From the NCBI GenBank assembly GCA_039621445.1, contig CP154956.1, positions 80,038,474 to 80,102,473 on the forward strand: a DNA stretch of 64,000 nt, in the 5' to 3' direction. The position numbers and the translations under genes are program-made. Origin of the DNA: Euglena gracilis. Its lineage: Eukaryota > Euglenida > Euglenophyceae > Euglenales. Numbering within the stretch: the first letter of the stretch is position 1; each line of letters begins with the position of its first letter. Shown here in pieces: positions 1 to 9,866 of the stretch. Below the pieces are notes generated by a model. It saw nothing but the letters and a program-made list of their open reading frames with translations, did no database searches and had not been told where the DNA came from.

Positions 1-1314
1 GTGCACGTCACTCCTCCAAAAGAGCGTGGATTCAATCTGAAAGACGTTTCAAAAACCAACCCTGCGTCCAGGGCATTCCGCCGAGGAGCCACATGGATGG
101 GTTCAACCCTTTGTTTTGAAACCTTGCTTTCTTTGGTTAGGATGCTCTGCTCCTTGAGGCCTGGCAGAGGGAAATTATCGTGAAAACCATTTCTTGTGAT
201 GGGGCTAGTTTTGTTGTATTTTGTCTTCAAACTTATTATGGTCTTCACAAAACCAATGGGGAAAAGGTGGTTGTGGTTCTTCAGTGATTCAGCTGACCCT
301 TCACCCAGGACCCCCGGACGAATGTCTGTGAGAAAGAGCTTCCCTTGTCTGGGTGTGAAGAACACATGCATTTTGGATACAGATTGCTGCTGTCCCGGAA
401 GTCATTGTTTCAATGGTGAGTGGTTTTCTTCGAAAGTTCCCACTGGGGTGGAAATCCCTCAGTGGTATTTCTACCCCAGAGGAAGTTGGGTCAGCAAACC
501 GCCTTTTTCCAGCCCAAATCTTCCAGCATCCGACAGTTTGGCTTGAAATTTTTGGCCCTGCACATCCGGCAATGGTTGTAATCAAACCGATTTCCTGATC
601 CACAACCACGAGTCCTGCATTTTGTGGAAAGTCATCAGTTGCGCAAATGTCTGTCAACGGCTGCCTCCAGCAGCAGTTGGATATTTTTGGGGGTAATTCT
701 TGGTAATCAGATGTGTGACTATGGAGCCAAGTGCGAGATTTCAGTTGTGCTCGATGTTTGTTTCTTTTGAGTTGCTGTCTTTCTGAATTCGCACAAATTT
801 TTACGATGTCCCGGAAAAAATGTCCCTCCTGTTGCATCCACATTGTGAAAAAGCCAAGCACAGTTTGTGCACAATTTGGAAGGGAGTAATATTATTTATG
901 CCTTCGTCCAACCAATAATATTTCTGGGGATATCATTTTGAATATTATTTTCCGAAGTGTTAAGTGGGTGGCATTGTGCCTGGCTGTGCCAGACAATGTG
1001 AGCCAAAGTTAATGAACCATCATATTTTTCTCTTGGCTGCTGCCTCAGTTCAACCTCAGCCATGGCCAACCACCAAATTCATCTAACCTCAACAGCCGTC
1101 TGCTGCATTGAGATTTTTCCCTTTCTGTCATGGTTTGTCGCCACACCCCTCCATGGCACGCACCTCCTCCAAATACCACCACTGTCTGGCCAGACTTTGC
1201 AAGATGGGGATGTGGCTGACCCCCCGTGGCCAAAAGCTGCAGGAATTCCATCGTCAGGGAGGCGATGGAAGAAAAATGTTGCACACACCAAGCGAACCAG
1301 GCTTCTTTTTAAGG
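1..1314. other. Unassigned sequence, no gene supported
   Basis: No recognisable domain was found on either strand. The longest open frame (minus strand, 861-301, 186 codons) is rich in Cys, His and Arg, begins inside AT-rich DNA and shows no motif I recognise. It could be a chance ORF or part of an exon of an unknown gene. Confidence 0.3.
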
Positions 1315-1725
1315 AAGTGCGCACCCCCCTCGGGGGGGGGGGGGTGCTATGGGCAGGCAAAGGGGTAGGGCACTTTTGACCCCTTGGGGGGCCGGTAGGG
1401 TTTGGAATGGGTTGAGCCATAGCACACCCCGGGGGGGGGTGCCTGCTGTGGGCAGGCACCCATAGTAAAACCCCCTCCCAAATAACACCCCCCCCCCCAA
1501 ATAACCCCCCCCCAAATAACCCCCCCCCCAAATAACACCCCCCCCCTCGGGGGCCGATTTCGAGCGCCCAAATAACTCCCCCCCCCCCTGTTTTCCTTTG
1601 GTTTTCCATGTAAAAATAACCCCCCCCAAATAACACCCCCCCCGGGGGCCCAGTTCGGGTGCCCAAATAACACACCGGGGGGGGGGTGTTATTTGGGGGG
1701 TTTACTGGGCACCCCTCCTCCCCCC
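1315..1725. repeat. C/G-run minisatellite with AAATAAC spacers
   Basis: C runs of 7-11 bases alternate with the spacer AAATAA(C) at least six times between about 1490 and 1660. The block is bounded by G/C runs and by a palindrome, ggtgcctgc-tgtgg-gcaggcacc, at 1438-1460. The six frames all stay open because the unit contains no stop in most phases, which explains the overlapping minus-strand ORFs here. They are not genes. A related block with TTATAAC spacers lies at 51.9-52.2 kb. Confidence 0.85.
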
Positions 1726-1988
1726 AGGGTTGGTAAAAAGAAGTCTGAAATGCACAGACAAACACGCACAGAGACACATTGCAGACAAGCTTTTTAAAAA
1801 GGAGTTTGAAAATCATCTGATGTCATGCAACAAAGAAAACAATATTCTTGTCCCCTTGGCTGGTGTCTCTAAAAATATCCAATTGATTTTGTATCAATGT
1901 GGAGGCCATCATTCCAGCCTGTCCCATAAATTTTTTGAACCAAGTGACTGGTCCACCAGAAAACGAAACATGATTACCTTTTAACCAG

Positions 1989-2196
1989 AGTGGTCAAAAA
2001 ACTTGCTGCGCATGGAACACGAGGTGCCCTGTTGACAGTCCGGCACCAGCATTACATGAAGTTCTTTGTGGAGTTGCATGCCATGGCCAACGCGAAGTAC
2101 TTCATCGGCACGTGGCGCAGCAACGTGTGCCACGTGGCGTATTACATCCGGTGGAGGCATTCCCCGGACACCTTCTTCTTCATCGACTCTGGTCAG
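1989..2196 (+). CDS. Internal exon of a fucosyltransferase-like glycosyltransferase
   Basis: The frame starting at 1990 reads with a coherent composition and contains KYFIGTWRSNVCHVAYY followed by an FFFIDSG segment. This resembles the C-terminal region of eukaryotic alpha-1,6-fucosyltransferase/nodulation-type glycosyltransferases, where a 'cyfvgt-sSnv-r-aye' block lies near the GDP-sugar site. The exon is bounded by a good acceptor (ttaaccag at 1981-1988) and a good donor (CAG/gtcagt at 2194-2202). In-frame stops follow soon after the donor, so the boundary is sensible. Neighbouring exons were not found in the 1.9 kb upstream. If real, the protein would act in the Golgi. Family assignment is inference from a short segment; the exon itself is fairly secure. 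Confidence 0.5.
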
Positions 2197-3240
2197 GTCA
2201 GTCTGCAGCACATTTGCAAAGATTTGGGGTGGGGATGTGAGGATGTGTGACAACCCCCTTTTATAAATCTTCCACACGATCTGGTTTCGTTGGTCAGCCG
2301 AAGGGGGGTTATAAGAGGGAGGGTGATAAGTCAAGAATTGATTGGTGAAGTGCCAACTCCCAAAATGACCCCCCCAAAAACCAAATTGGCAAATTTTGGC
2401 AAACTTTGTCAAAAATGCCATTGTTGATTCCAAAAATTACCAAAAAAAGCAGTGGAGCTATTTGGCATTTCGCGATCCTTCAGGCCCCAAAAGGCCCAAA
2501 ATAAAAAATGGCCGTTTTTCAGGCAGGAGTTAAGGGAAACCCAAATATGGTCAGACAGGGCTCCAAGGGCATCATTTGATGTTTAAACATTTTCTTTCAT
2601 TTTGCTTCATTTTCGAGATAATTGAAGTTGCGTGTGTTTTTTTGTCGCATTTTGGACCAAAATGCGACAAAAATGGCGTCATAAAAGGCGTCAAAAATGA
2701 GGATGCGGATTCAGGGTGTCTCTTTGTCCAGCCATACAATTACCAGACAGCCAGGCACTGTTGCATAAGACATTGTGCAGGCTTGAATTCTTCTTTTGGA
2801 CCCGTGGGCGATTTGGCAGGGTTGCGGAGCTTTTTTTCCCCAAAATATCCAAGAATATTTCCAAAAATCCACGTTTTCTTGCGAGCTTCGGCCATTTCTG
2901 GGTCAAAAAAGTCGATTTTCCCGAATTTTCTCCAAAATAACGGGGAATCAAAAGGAAATGGCTTTTTTTCGCCTGTTTTCAGATTCCAGTCAGTCCAGCC
3001 GGCAGCCGGGATGGAACTTGGGGGTTCAGCCGGCACCTGTTTCAAGCTGGCCGGTTGGACCTCCCAGGGGATCTTTAAGAAATTCCCTGAACATGGTTTC
3101 CATTTGACGAGACCTCTAATTTCAGATGGTCTTCTCATTTTTTTCTGAGGCATTTTCATCGTCTTGGGGGGGGGACATTTTTTGGACGTCGGTCAGTGGA
3201 AAGATTTGGGGAGACTGGGTAGTTGTGTGGAAGTGTCCAG
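2197..3240 (+). other. Non-coding stretch, probable intron or intergenic DNA
   Basis: AT-rich tracts alternate with short sequences such as CCAAAATTT. The open frames at 2576-3159 overlap on both strands and show no domain. An imperfect palindromic patch with tttgtcgcattttgg and its complement lies at 2640-2672. Nothing else was recognised. Confidence 0.3.
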
Positions 3241-3414
3241 AAGACCTGCACTATCACGCCGCGATCAGAACAAATGGTCATCGAAACTGCAATTCAAGAG
3301 GTGGCTCACCTAAATCGTCAACTGAACGCAAGTTCACATGCAACCAGCAACCAACGCGTGCAGGACGACAACGAAACGTCGGGAAGGCCTCAAAACGACA
3401 TCGCACTCTAAGTT
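3241..3414 (+). CDS. Candidate terminal exon, unknown protein
   Basis: After an acceptor-like gtgtccag (3233-3240) the frame encodes about 57 residues, hydrophilic and rich in Q, N, S and E, and ends in a stop at 3412-3414. Composition is protein-like and the segment could be the last exon of the gene whose exon lies at 1989-2196, but nothing joins them directly. No domain is recognised. Confidence 0.25.
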
Positions 3415-3689
3415 AATTGCTATTTCAGTCACTCTTTTCTTGACGCATATGTCGCTTCATACATCGCCTTGTCTACCGACAGTGCGCCCAAATTTCTAAA
3501 TAATTATAAATCCCATCCATCCAAATTCTCATAAAATATTCGCACATTTCTTCGCCTTGTCCACCGATAGCGCGAACAGCAAAACACAGGTAAGCTGCCC
3601 AAAAATTTTCGACCTCGAGGAGCAAAAAAGAGACCTCAAGAAGCATGAAAACGCTGCAAATGCAAGGATGCAGCTGCCGGAGAAGATTT

Positions 3690-4200
3690 TAGGACCCCCT
3701 TGCTCCACACTTTGGTGTGAATGGACCTGCCTTTTCCCGCCAGCCACCGTCGCACTCCCTCGAAGAACACCGAGCAGGGTGGAAGGAACAACTAGGGAGA
3801 AGCACAAAGGCCTTGTGAGGCCATGCGCCGAAGTTGGCTGGTCCGAGGTGCCGGTGGCTTCTTGCCCCTGGGGGGTGGGTTCCAGCCCCTCTGCCCCGAC
3901 CCCATTTTCTGAGCGAGGGCTGAGCGAAGGGTCAGGGGGGTCGGGCCCACAAGGCCTACGTGCTTCACGCCCGGTGTCTCTTCCTCCACGGTCGGTGCTC
4001 CTCGAGGGGGTGCATTTTTGAGGCCAGCATTTCACTGTAATTAGGAGGGCCAGGGCATTTTCTTAGGCACCTTGGGAAGCAAGTCGCTGGTAGTGGGCTT
4101 CGATGGCCTCGGCTTCCTTTCACTTGCCAATTTAAAAAAGTTCAGAGCCGCCCAATTTTTCAGTAAACCAACTCCATCACACTCTGGTGGCGAGGGCTCG
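3690..4200 (-). mobile_element. Truncated YR retrotransposon end (third copy)
   Basis: This block repeats the 3' end of the YR retrotransposon copies: the last part of the recombinase, with the active-site box HYQRLASQGA read on the minus strand (Tyr codon at 4092-4090), followed by the G/C-rich terminal region (3700-4040). It lacks the body of the element. It abuts copy 1, so three element ends lie in a row, as in a tandem array. Confidence 0.6.
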
Positions 4201-4390
4201 CACTCCCTCGTGGAAGACCGACAAGGGAGGACTGGACACCGACGGCGGAGCACAAAGACCTTGCGAGGCCCTTGCTCGCCGGCGGTTTGCTTTGATTGCT
4301 CTGGTGCGCTGGGTTAGGAGGTTCCGCTTCGTGCCGCCTCGCCGGAGTTGGCTGACGATGCCGCTCCGACTTGGCGACGTGACTCCTTGC
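4187..4390 (-). repeat. Left inverted terminal repeat of YR element copy 1
   Basis: Read on the minus strand this begins with words such as cagccaactccggcgag and caaaccgccggcgagcaag. The same words occur on the plus strand at the right end of copy 2 (41516-41602), and in diverged form at 36230-36340. The two ends are therefore inverted with respect to each other. Confidence 0.65.
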
Positions 4391-4559
4391 CCCTGGGGTG
4401 GTCCCCCCCTCTGCCCCCCTGGCCCCCATTTTCTGACGATGGCTTTTGTAGACAATTTTTTTACATGGGTGGGGGGTCGGGCTCACAAGGTCTTTGTGCT
4501 TCGCCCTCGGTGGACTTCCCTCCCTGGTCGTTTTGCGTCGATGGAGTACGAGACACCTC

Positions 4560-5216
4560 GGGCTCCGCACTTTGCCCTTGTGAGGCCAGATTGTGCACTG
4601 AAATTAGGGGGACCATGACATTCTCCAAAGCACCTTGGGCACCCAGTCGCTGATAGTGGGCTGTAAAAGCCTCCACCCCCTTCTTCTGACCAATTTCACA
4701 AACTTCTTGGGCAGAAAGGCCAATTTTTTGAGTAAACCAACTCCTGCCCCTCTGGTGGAGTGTGCCCCCCACACCTGGGGAGTACCCCTTGCTTGGCCAA
4801 GAATTCCTTTTTGATAGAAGCCACGGTGTCTGCACTTATGGCCCTGAAGGGGGGTTTAACTGAAATCAGAAAGGGCCCCCAGGTCTGACGAAAGAACGTG
4901 TGGCAGCCGCATAAGACATCATTAAATGAAAGCGGCTGATTTATGGACACTGGGGTATAGACAACCCTTTCCCACTTGTGAATTTTTTGCCTGTTACGCT
5001 TAATTTGACGTCCGGTGCCCTTTCCAACACGCTGGTGGTTCGTTTGATTTGTTCCAAGTCAGAGGATCTGTATAAACAGAGGGTTCGTGAGCAAAAAAAA
5101 GCTGTGTGCGCAGTGTACAAATATAAGTGGACATTGGGGCCTTGGCCATCCCCAGGAGGATTGGGTGGGGATCCCAAAATGCCCCGTACTTCTCCAGATT
5201 TTGGTTTTGGACCCAA
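4560..5216 (-). pseudogene. Tyrosine recombinase of YR retrotransposon copy 1
   Basis: Three overlapping frames together give the recombinase core. The 5216 end holds LYRSSDLEQIKRT, like the Arg-containing 'RssDl' region of DIRS/Ngaro recombinases. The middle has a KPPFRAISADT segment. The 4835-4461 frame has an H-Q-R-G-R box followed by IGLSAQEVCEIG and the catalytic box FTAHYQRLGAQG (Tyr codon at 4655-4653). The enzyme would integrate a circular cDNA by strand exchange. Frameshifts separate the segments, so this copy is dead. Order and motifs match copy 2 at 37.15-36.4 kb. Confidence 0.7.
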
Positions 5217-5581
5217 AGTCCTTGTAAGGGGACAACATTGTGTGGAATATTAGCCCACCAAACCCAGGAATCAAAATCATAGCACTGTATGCATCACGGG
5301 CTTGTCCCTCGGAAAATTAGAATAGTTGTATTAAAGCGTCAGCCGCTTGGTCTGTGGTGGTTTCAGGGGGGGACCCCCACTTGCTCCAGAATTACCCACT
5401 GAAGTGCAAAAGCACTCTGAAAACGTTATAAACTGGGGTTTCTCCCCAGGAAATCGTCAATGGTTTTAACCTAAATTTGTTTCCCATCCAATATTTACCA
5501 GAGCAATTCATGCAAAACAGGGGCCACCTTGGGGGTGGCATTTGTTCCCGCTGCAATTGATGATCATACCCTTGTAGGGGA

Positions 5582-6007
5582 TTATTTTCGGGGCAGGGGG
5601 CCCCTGGAACTTTCATTTTTATTAATTGGCGCCACCAGGTGGCTGAATAACAGTAGGGGGTGACATTCAAAACTTTGGTCTGGGAAAATGGGCAGGAATT
5701 TTTGCATTATTGACCTGGGGGGGGGGTGGTTGGCATAAAGATCCCCCATGTTGTCCAGTTGACATTGTAAGGCATTTACTGCTGTCGCCTCCCAGTGGGG
5801 CCATCTGGACACGAAATTAGGTAGTTTTTTGTTGCCTTGGAAGGCAAATAAATCTGTTTCAAAATTATGAAATTTTGGAAATGCTGTCTTAACCATTGAA
5901 GAAGTTGGGGGTCTAAGGAGTAATCCCTTGTCCATTTCCTATTTGCTTATGGGGTCTGCCAGGCATTCTTTTCCGGTTGACTTGGAGGTTTACTTGGTGC
6001 TCTATGT
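5582..6007 (-). pseudogene. RNase H C-terminal region of YR element copy 1
   Basis: The minus-strand frame encodes ARWPHWEATAVNALQCQLD-like sequence (here VSRWPHWEATAVNALQCQL) after a segment rich in F and H. This corresponds to the DIRS-type block 'DlFAs..n.q...y.sw.pdp.A.avdAf' that follows RNase H. It is the continuation of the coding region at 22.57-23.2 kb, interrupted by element 1. The same sequence occurs uninterrupted at 39.06-38.83 kb in copy 2. Confidence 0.65.
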
Positions 6008-6012
6008 ACCAT
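6008..6012. repeat. Target-site duplication of element 1 (left copy)
   Basis: ACCAT here is repeated exactly at 22562-22566. The interrupted YR element sequence resumes on each side; the uninterrupted copy 2 has a single ccat at about 39107. Confidence 0.85.
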
Positions 6013-6327
6013 AGTGTACGTCTGATTCCCAATACCCCTTTCCCAATTCCCAAAAGCCTTCGCTTTCGCCTTGGCGCACCTACTTGGGGACTGAAAATCA
6101 GAGTAACAGAAAATCCCTTTTCCCACTTCCCAAGAAGCAAAGCACGGAGCAATGCAGGGAGGACGGACTGGATAACCAAGTCCGGTCCGATGGAAAGGAA
6201 GGAAAAGGTATAAAGAAGAATACCACCTGTGGAGAGAGAAGGGGCACCCATTAGGAAATCCTAATAGGATCTGCTTCCATCCTAACTTCCTCAACGGAAG
6301 GGGACAGAAGCATACGCCTGGTACACA
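6013..6327 (-). repeat. 3' LTR of element 1
   Basis: 315 bp, matching 22247-22561 except for two substitutions. Read on the minus strand it starts TGTGTACC and ends CGTACACT, so the ends are near-perfect inverted repeats (TGTGTAC/GTACACT). The PPT immediately precedes it. Confidence 0.95.
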
Positions 6328-6341
6328 TCCCCCTCCCAGGG
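6328..6341 (-). promoter_or_regulatory. Polypurine tract of element 1
   Basis: The minus strand reads ccctgggaggggga directly before the LTR start TGTGTACC. The same tract precedes the 3' LTR of element 2 (33292-33305), which supports its role as primer of second-strand synthesis. Confidence 0.85.
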
Positions 6342-7149
6342 CTATGCCCAATTTCCCCTTTGGACCAGGCATTCTGGCCACAGGGATTTCGGACACAGAC
6401 CTGGTCTGTGGGAGGTGCACCCTGGCGCATCCACAGGGGCCCTTTCCGTCGCACAGGGGTCCACTCAAAAGGGGGGGGGGCGGAAAGGAGGGGACCCAAA
6501 AAGCCCAAAACGCGCAAAATGGTTTCACCTATTTTGCGGTGGCTTATGGGTGTATAGTATATTATAGCCCACTGGGGAAAATGGGGCTGGCAGGTTTCCT
6601 TGCCAAGCAAACCCATCCACCCAGTTTGGGTGTGCCAAAGGCACGTGGGGTTGGTCCATGGGCATTCCAGGAAAACACATGGGGAGGGTGTGGAAGGAGG
6701 GGGGCCTCTGACCAGTCAAACCTGGGCAGGGCGCATGGCCAGTCAAACCTGACCACGCAAAAGGAAATCCTACTCTACAAAACCAACTGCCGGCGACAGC
6801 ATTTGCCCCTGGGGGAAAGTAGAGAGGAGTGGGGGGTTGGCTTAGGCCAGAAAAATGGTGCTGTCTGGCAGCCTTAAGGCCTCAAACGGCCGAAAAGAAA
6901 AGAAAGGGAAAGGAAAAGAGGCCGTCGGCCCTGTGAGCTGCGTGTCGCATGCCCGCAAGAGGGGAGAGGGGAGAGGGGTGTGCATGCATGCGCACGGAAT
7001 CCTGCACATGGCAGCATCCCGGTGGGAACTTACTAGCGGTGAATACCGCAAAGGGTCTTCGAAGGGGCTGTTCGGGCGAATACCCAAACAGGGTGTCAGG
7101 CGAATACCTGACGAGGGTGCTGAACGCCGCATTGGCGCTCACAGACACC
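6342..7149 (-). other. 3' non-coding region of element 1
   Basis: No credible ORF. The sequence between about 6342 and 6890, read on the minus strand, is recognisably similar to the region before the 3' LTR of element 2 (about 32760-33290), including tgctgtcgccggcagttgg and a ctggtcaggt-tgactggcca block. It is therefore a conserved untranslated part of the family rather than host DNA. Confidence 0.6.
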
Positions 7150-8130
7150 TCACCTGCCTTTATCGGCTGGGCGTTCGCGCACCTCACGCCAGTAGTCGTG
7201 TTGGGGGTCCCCTAATGGGTCCTCAACCCACTCCAGTTGGCGTGGGGAACGCGGCGGAGCTGATTCACTCCGAATGGTGTTGAGCTCCGGATCGTTGGCG
7301 TCAAAGGATGGGGTCTCCCAGTCCTTGATCCAACTGTCCGGCAGCTTCTCCCTGGTACGGTCAGCGTGATGCTGAAGATACCGTTGGAGCTGCTCCCAGA
7401 AAATTCTGGGCAGCATCACCGGCCAGATGATGTAATTCATCCGGGGGTGATTCGCAGGCACCTGCGGGGGCATCCCCGGGGTCTGCTTGAAGTTGATGTC
7501 ATACATCCACCTCGCTGTCCGAGCTCTTGCGGTATGGGGCCGTAATACAGCCGCCAACCAACCTCTGAAGTCCACCAAATCGTGTTCTTCAGGAGGCCAC
7601 AGTGGCAAGGCGTATCCGCCATGCTGACGCTTGGAGAACAGGGGGTAAACCTGTGTCTCCCAGTCGCCATCGGTCCAGAGGTAAGGCATTCTTACCTTGG
7701 CGTGTTCCTCGACGGCGAGGCGCATTGCCCCAGCGTCGATCTGGAACTCACGGGCCATTCCGGTGTGGCGGTAGCTTTCTACCTTTTTGAAGTCGGAGTG
7801 CTTCAGGCGTCCTTCCACCTGCTTGTACTCCTTCTTCCACTTTTCCAGTGTCTCCCAGTGCTGGGGGACAATGGTGGTGACTGCACCATCTGCAGTCTGC
7901 ACGAACTCGCCTCCTATACAGTTGATGCACAAGGCAGGGATATCCCTGTCGTGAGCATTCTCACTGTAGGAGTAGTTCAAGCTGTGCTTCCAGGCGTTCA
8001 GGCACTCGCCACATACGAGCGCCACACAGTTCGGCACATATGCCCTGTGATGGAACCACGAGGATTGCACTTGCCGCTTGCACACATGCACAAGCGGTTG
8101 GTTGTGCCGCACGTGGTGCACACGGTGCAC
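7150..8130 (-). CDS. Element 1 ORF D: Cys-rich, unrecognised
   Basis: A 326-codon frame overlaps ORF C by 133 bp in another frame. Its first residues look like noise. Meaningful sequence seems to enter near the end of ORF C, where CVALVCGECLNAW and ALCINCIGG continue the Cys-pair pattern of the ORF C terminus. The rest is Trp- and Pro-rich with no domain I recognise. In position it is where env-like ORFs lie in some Ty3 elements, but there is no signal peptide or membrane segment. It is probably the C-terminal end of a polyprotein formed with ORF C through a frameshift (or a break). Confidence 0.55.
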   Translation of the reverse strand: MHRVHHVRHNQPLVHVCKRQVQSSWFHHRAYVPNCVALVCGECLNAWKHSLNYSYSENAHDRDIPALCINCIGGEFVQTADGAVTTIVPQHWETLEKWKKEYKQVEGRLKHSDFKKVESYRHTGMAREFQIDAGAMRLAVEEHAKVRMPYLWTDGDWETQVYPLFSKRQHGGYALPLWPPEEHDLVDFRGWLAAVLRPHTARARTARWMYDINFKQTPGMPPQVPANHPRMNYIIWPVMLPRIFWEQLQRYLQHHADRTREKLPDSWIKDWETPSFDANDPELNTIRSESAPPRSPRQLEWVEDPLGDPQHDYWREVRERPADKGR

Positions 8131-9866
8131 GTCCAGGCATAGGACGTGCCGTGTTGGAAATCCAACACGCAGTCCTCGCCAAAGTACTGTGCCAGTACTC
8201 TGGGGGAGCGCCTATTCCGGTATGTCCAGGTATGTTCCGGGGCATAGTGGAAAGGTTCTCCTCGGACGAAGAGGGGCTGAATCCATCGATTCAGTGACCC
8301 TGTCTGGTGCCTAATAGCAGCCAGTTTCTTCGTCCTCTCTTCCACGGTGCCTAGTCTGGTCAGGATATCCTGGGTCCAGAGCTGGGCATCCGCAGACACA
8401 GGAGGTGAAGCAGGTTCATCCTGCTCCTCATCCGTCGATCCGGCGGAAGATTGGGCCTGTCGACCACGAGCCTTACCTTTCGGTTTGCTCTGGCCGTACC
8501 CGGACGATGCAACGGCCGAATAGTCGTGCATTGTCGTAGGGCCTTTTGGCTGTCCGCCAGTCTGACCTCCAGCGCCACCTTTCGGTGGTGGTTTCCCATC
8601 ACCGCCTTTGGAAGGGGGCTTACAGGGTGCAGCACCCGGTTTGCCTCCTTTCGGCTTCGCACTCCCGGAATCAGGAGACGACGCCTGCGGCTTACTCCTG
8701 GTATCAGGAGCCGATGGTGCCGGAGTAGACGTTTGCCGTCTGGGCGAAGCGGGCATACTGACCGCTGGGTCGCGCATGACGCTCCGAGGGGTCGGCACTC
8801 GTTCCTGGGGTTGTTCAGCCGGCCGTCGCCGAGCAGGTTCATCCTGTCCGACGAGGCGTGGCACTGTGGTCGTCACCGGAATCGGTGCTTCCACAGGCGC
8901 TGGCGCTCCCAGAAACTCTGCCATTGTCCTCGGGACGGCAGGGACCCTGCGCGGTGTCGGTGGTCGTGGGGGTATCTCCTCCACTTCCATTTCGACATCC
9001 GGTCTAGGAGGTTGATCCTCCACAACCGCTGGCGCAGGTGCTACGGGAGGTTGGTCCTCCGGTGTAGCCGGTGCGACAGATGGCTCTGTCGGCTGGGGTT
9101 CATCCCCTGAAGATGGTCGCACTGCTGCCGGAGATGGGGGTGTGGGGATACCGACATCTGGTGTCTCCACGACCTCGGCGGCGGAGCTTGATGCTACGCC
9201 TCCACCTCGTGGCGTTAGTGCAGCAGCCACGGCAGTAATGCCAGTGACCACGGCGCCGAGCACACGGCCTCCTAATGAGGTGCGTGCTGCGGGGTTGGTA
9301 GGTTCTTCGAGGATATCCTCGACGACCATACCAGTCACCTCGGCTGGAGGCTCAGCCGTCGGGACAGGCGTAGCAGCCACAGGTATATCCCCTGCGGGTG
9401 CTCCGTCGGGCCTAGGCTGTGCCGGAGGATGCAGAGCAGCGTAGAGGATATCCTCCGCGTTCTCGCCTTCCTCCTGAGGGAGTTCCTCGTCTCCACCCGC
9501 CGGTGGACAGACGGGAGCCGCCGCCGCGGGGGCCGGGGAAACTGATCGTTCCCCTGCCGCCCGAGGGGCAGAGACAAATGATACAGCCGTTCCTGTCGGA
9601 GACGGCGGTGCTGCCTCCAGAATGGTGACGGAGGGGCTGCGGTCGCGTTCCTCCCGCCGCGGAATCGCGGTGGTGGAAGCGACTGACGCCTCACGTCTCC
9701 TTCGCGCGAGAGGTTCATCCTCTGGGGCGATGAAGGCGCGCAGATCCTCGGGCGAACGAGGATCGTCGGGGTGCCATCGGCATCCCTGGGCATCCGCCAG
9801 CCTGTAAAAGGCCAGCGTACTGCTACTGGCGCTGTTGGGCCAGGGTGGCGGCCATGATGGCTGCAC
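7998..9866 (-). CDS. Element 1 ORF C: Pro-rich protein with Cys-rich C-terminus
   Basis: 622 codons. The N-terminal two thirds are low-complexity, rich in P, A and E, with recurrent EDEP/EDQPP/EDIL peptides. These peptides are encoded by DNA micro-palindromes (gaggatatcctc, ggaggttgatcctcc). A basic Gly/Lys stretch follows (about residues 400-450). The C-terminus has CTVCTTC and LCMCASGKC, which with CGEC and CINC in ORF D would give a multi-Cys zinc-binding segment. It overlaps ORF B by 44 bp and ORF D by 133 bp. No known family is recognised. Confidence 0.6.
   Translation of the reverse strand: MQPSWPPPWPNSASSSTLAFYRLADAQGCRWHPDDPRSPEDLRAFIAPEDEPLARRRREASVASTTAIPRREERDRSPSVTILEAAPPSPTGTAVSFVSAPRAAGERSVSPAPAAAAPVCPPAGGDEELPQEEGENAEDILYAALHPPAQPRPDGAPAGDIPVAATPVPTAEPPAEVTGMVVEDILEEPTNPAARTSLGGRVLGAVVTGITAVAAALTPRGGGVASSSAAEVVETPDVGIPTPPSPAAVRPSSGDEPQPTEPSVAPATPEDQPPVAPAPAVVEDQPPRPDVEMEVEEIPPRPPTPRRVPAVPRTMAEFLGAPAPVEAPIPVTTTVPRLVGQDEPARRRPAEQPQERVPTPRSVMRDPAVSMPASPRRQTSTPAPSAPDTRSKPQASSPDSGSAKPKGGKPGAAPCKPPSKGGDGKPPPKGGAGGQTGGQPKGPTTMHDYSAVASSGYGQSKPKGKARGRQAQSSAGSTDEEQDEPASPPVSADAQLWTQDILTRLGTVEERTKKLAAIRHQTGSLNRWIQPLFVRGEPFHYAPEHTWTYRNRRSPRVLAQYFGEDCVLDFQHGTSYAWTCTVCTTCGTTNRLCMCASGKCNPRGSITGHMCRTVWRSYVASA

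Noticed and set aside
1079-1816. 245-codon minus-strand ORF
   Set aside because: It is generated by the C/G-run minisatellite; its Gly-rich sequence shadows the repeat and overlaps equally long frames on both strands.
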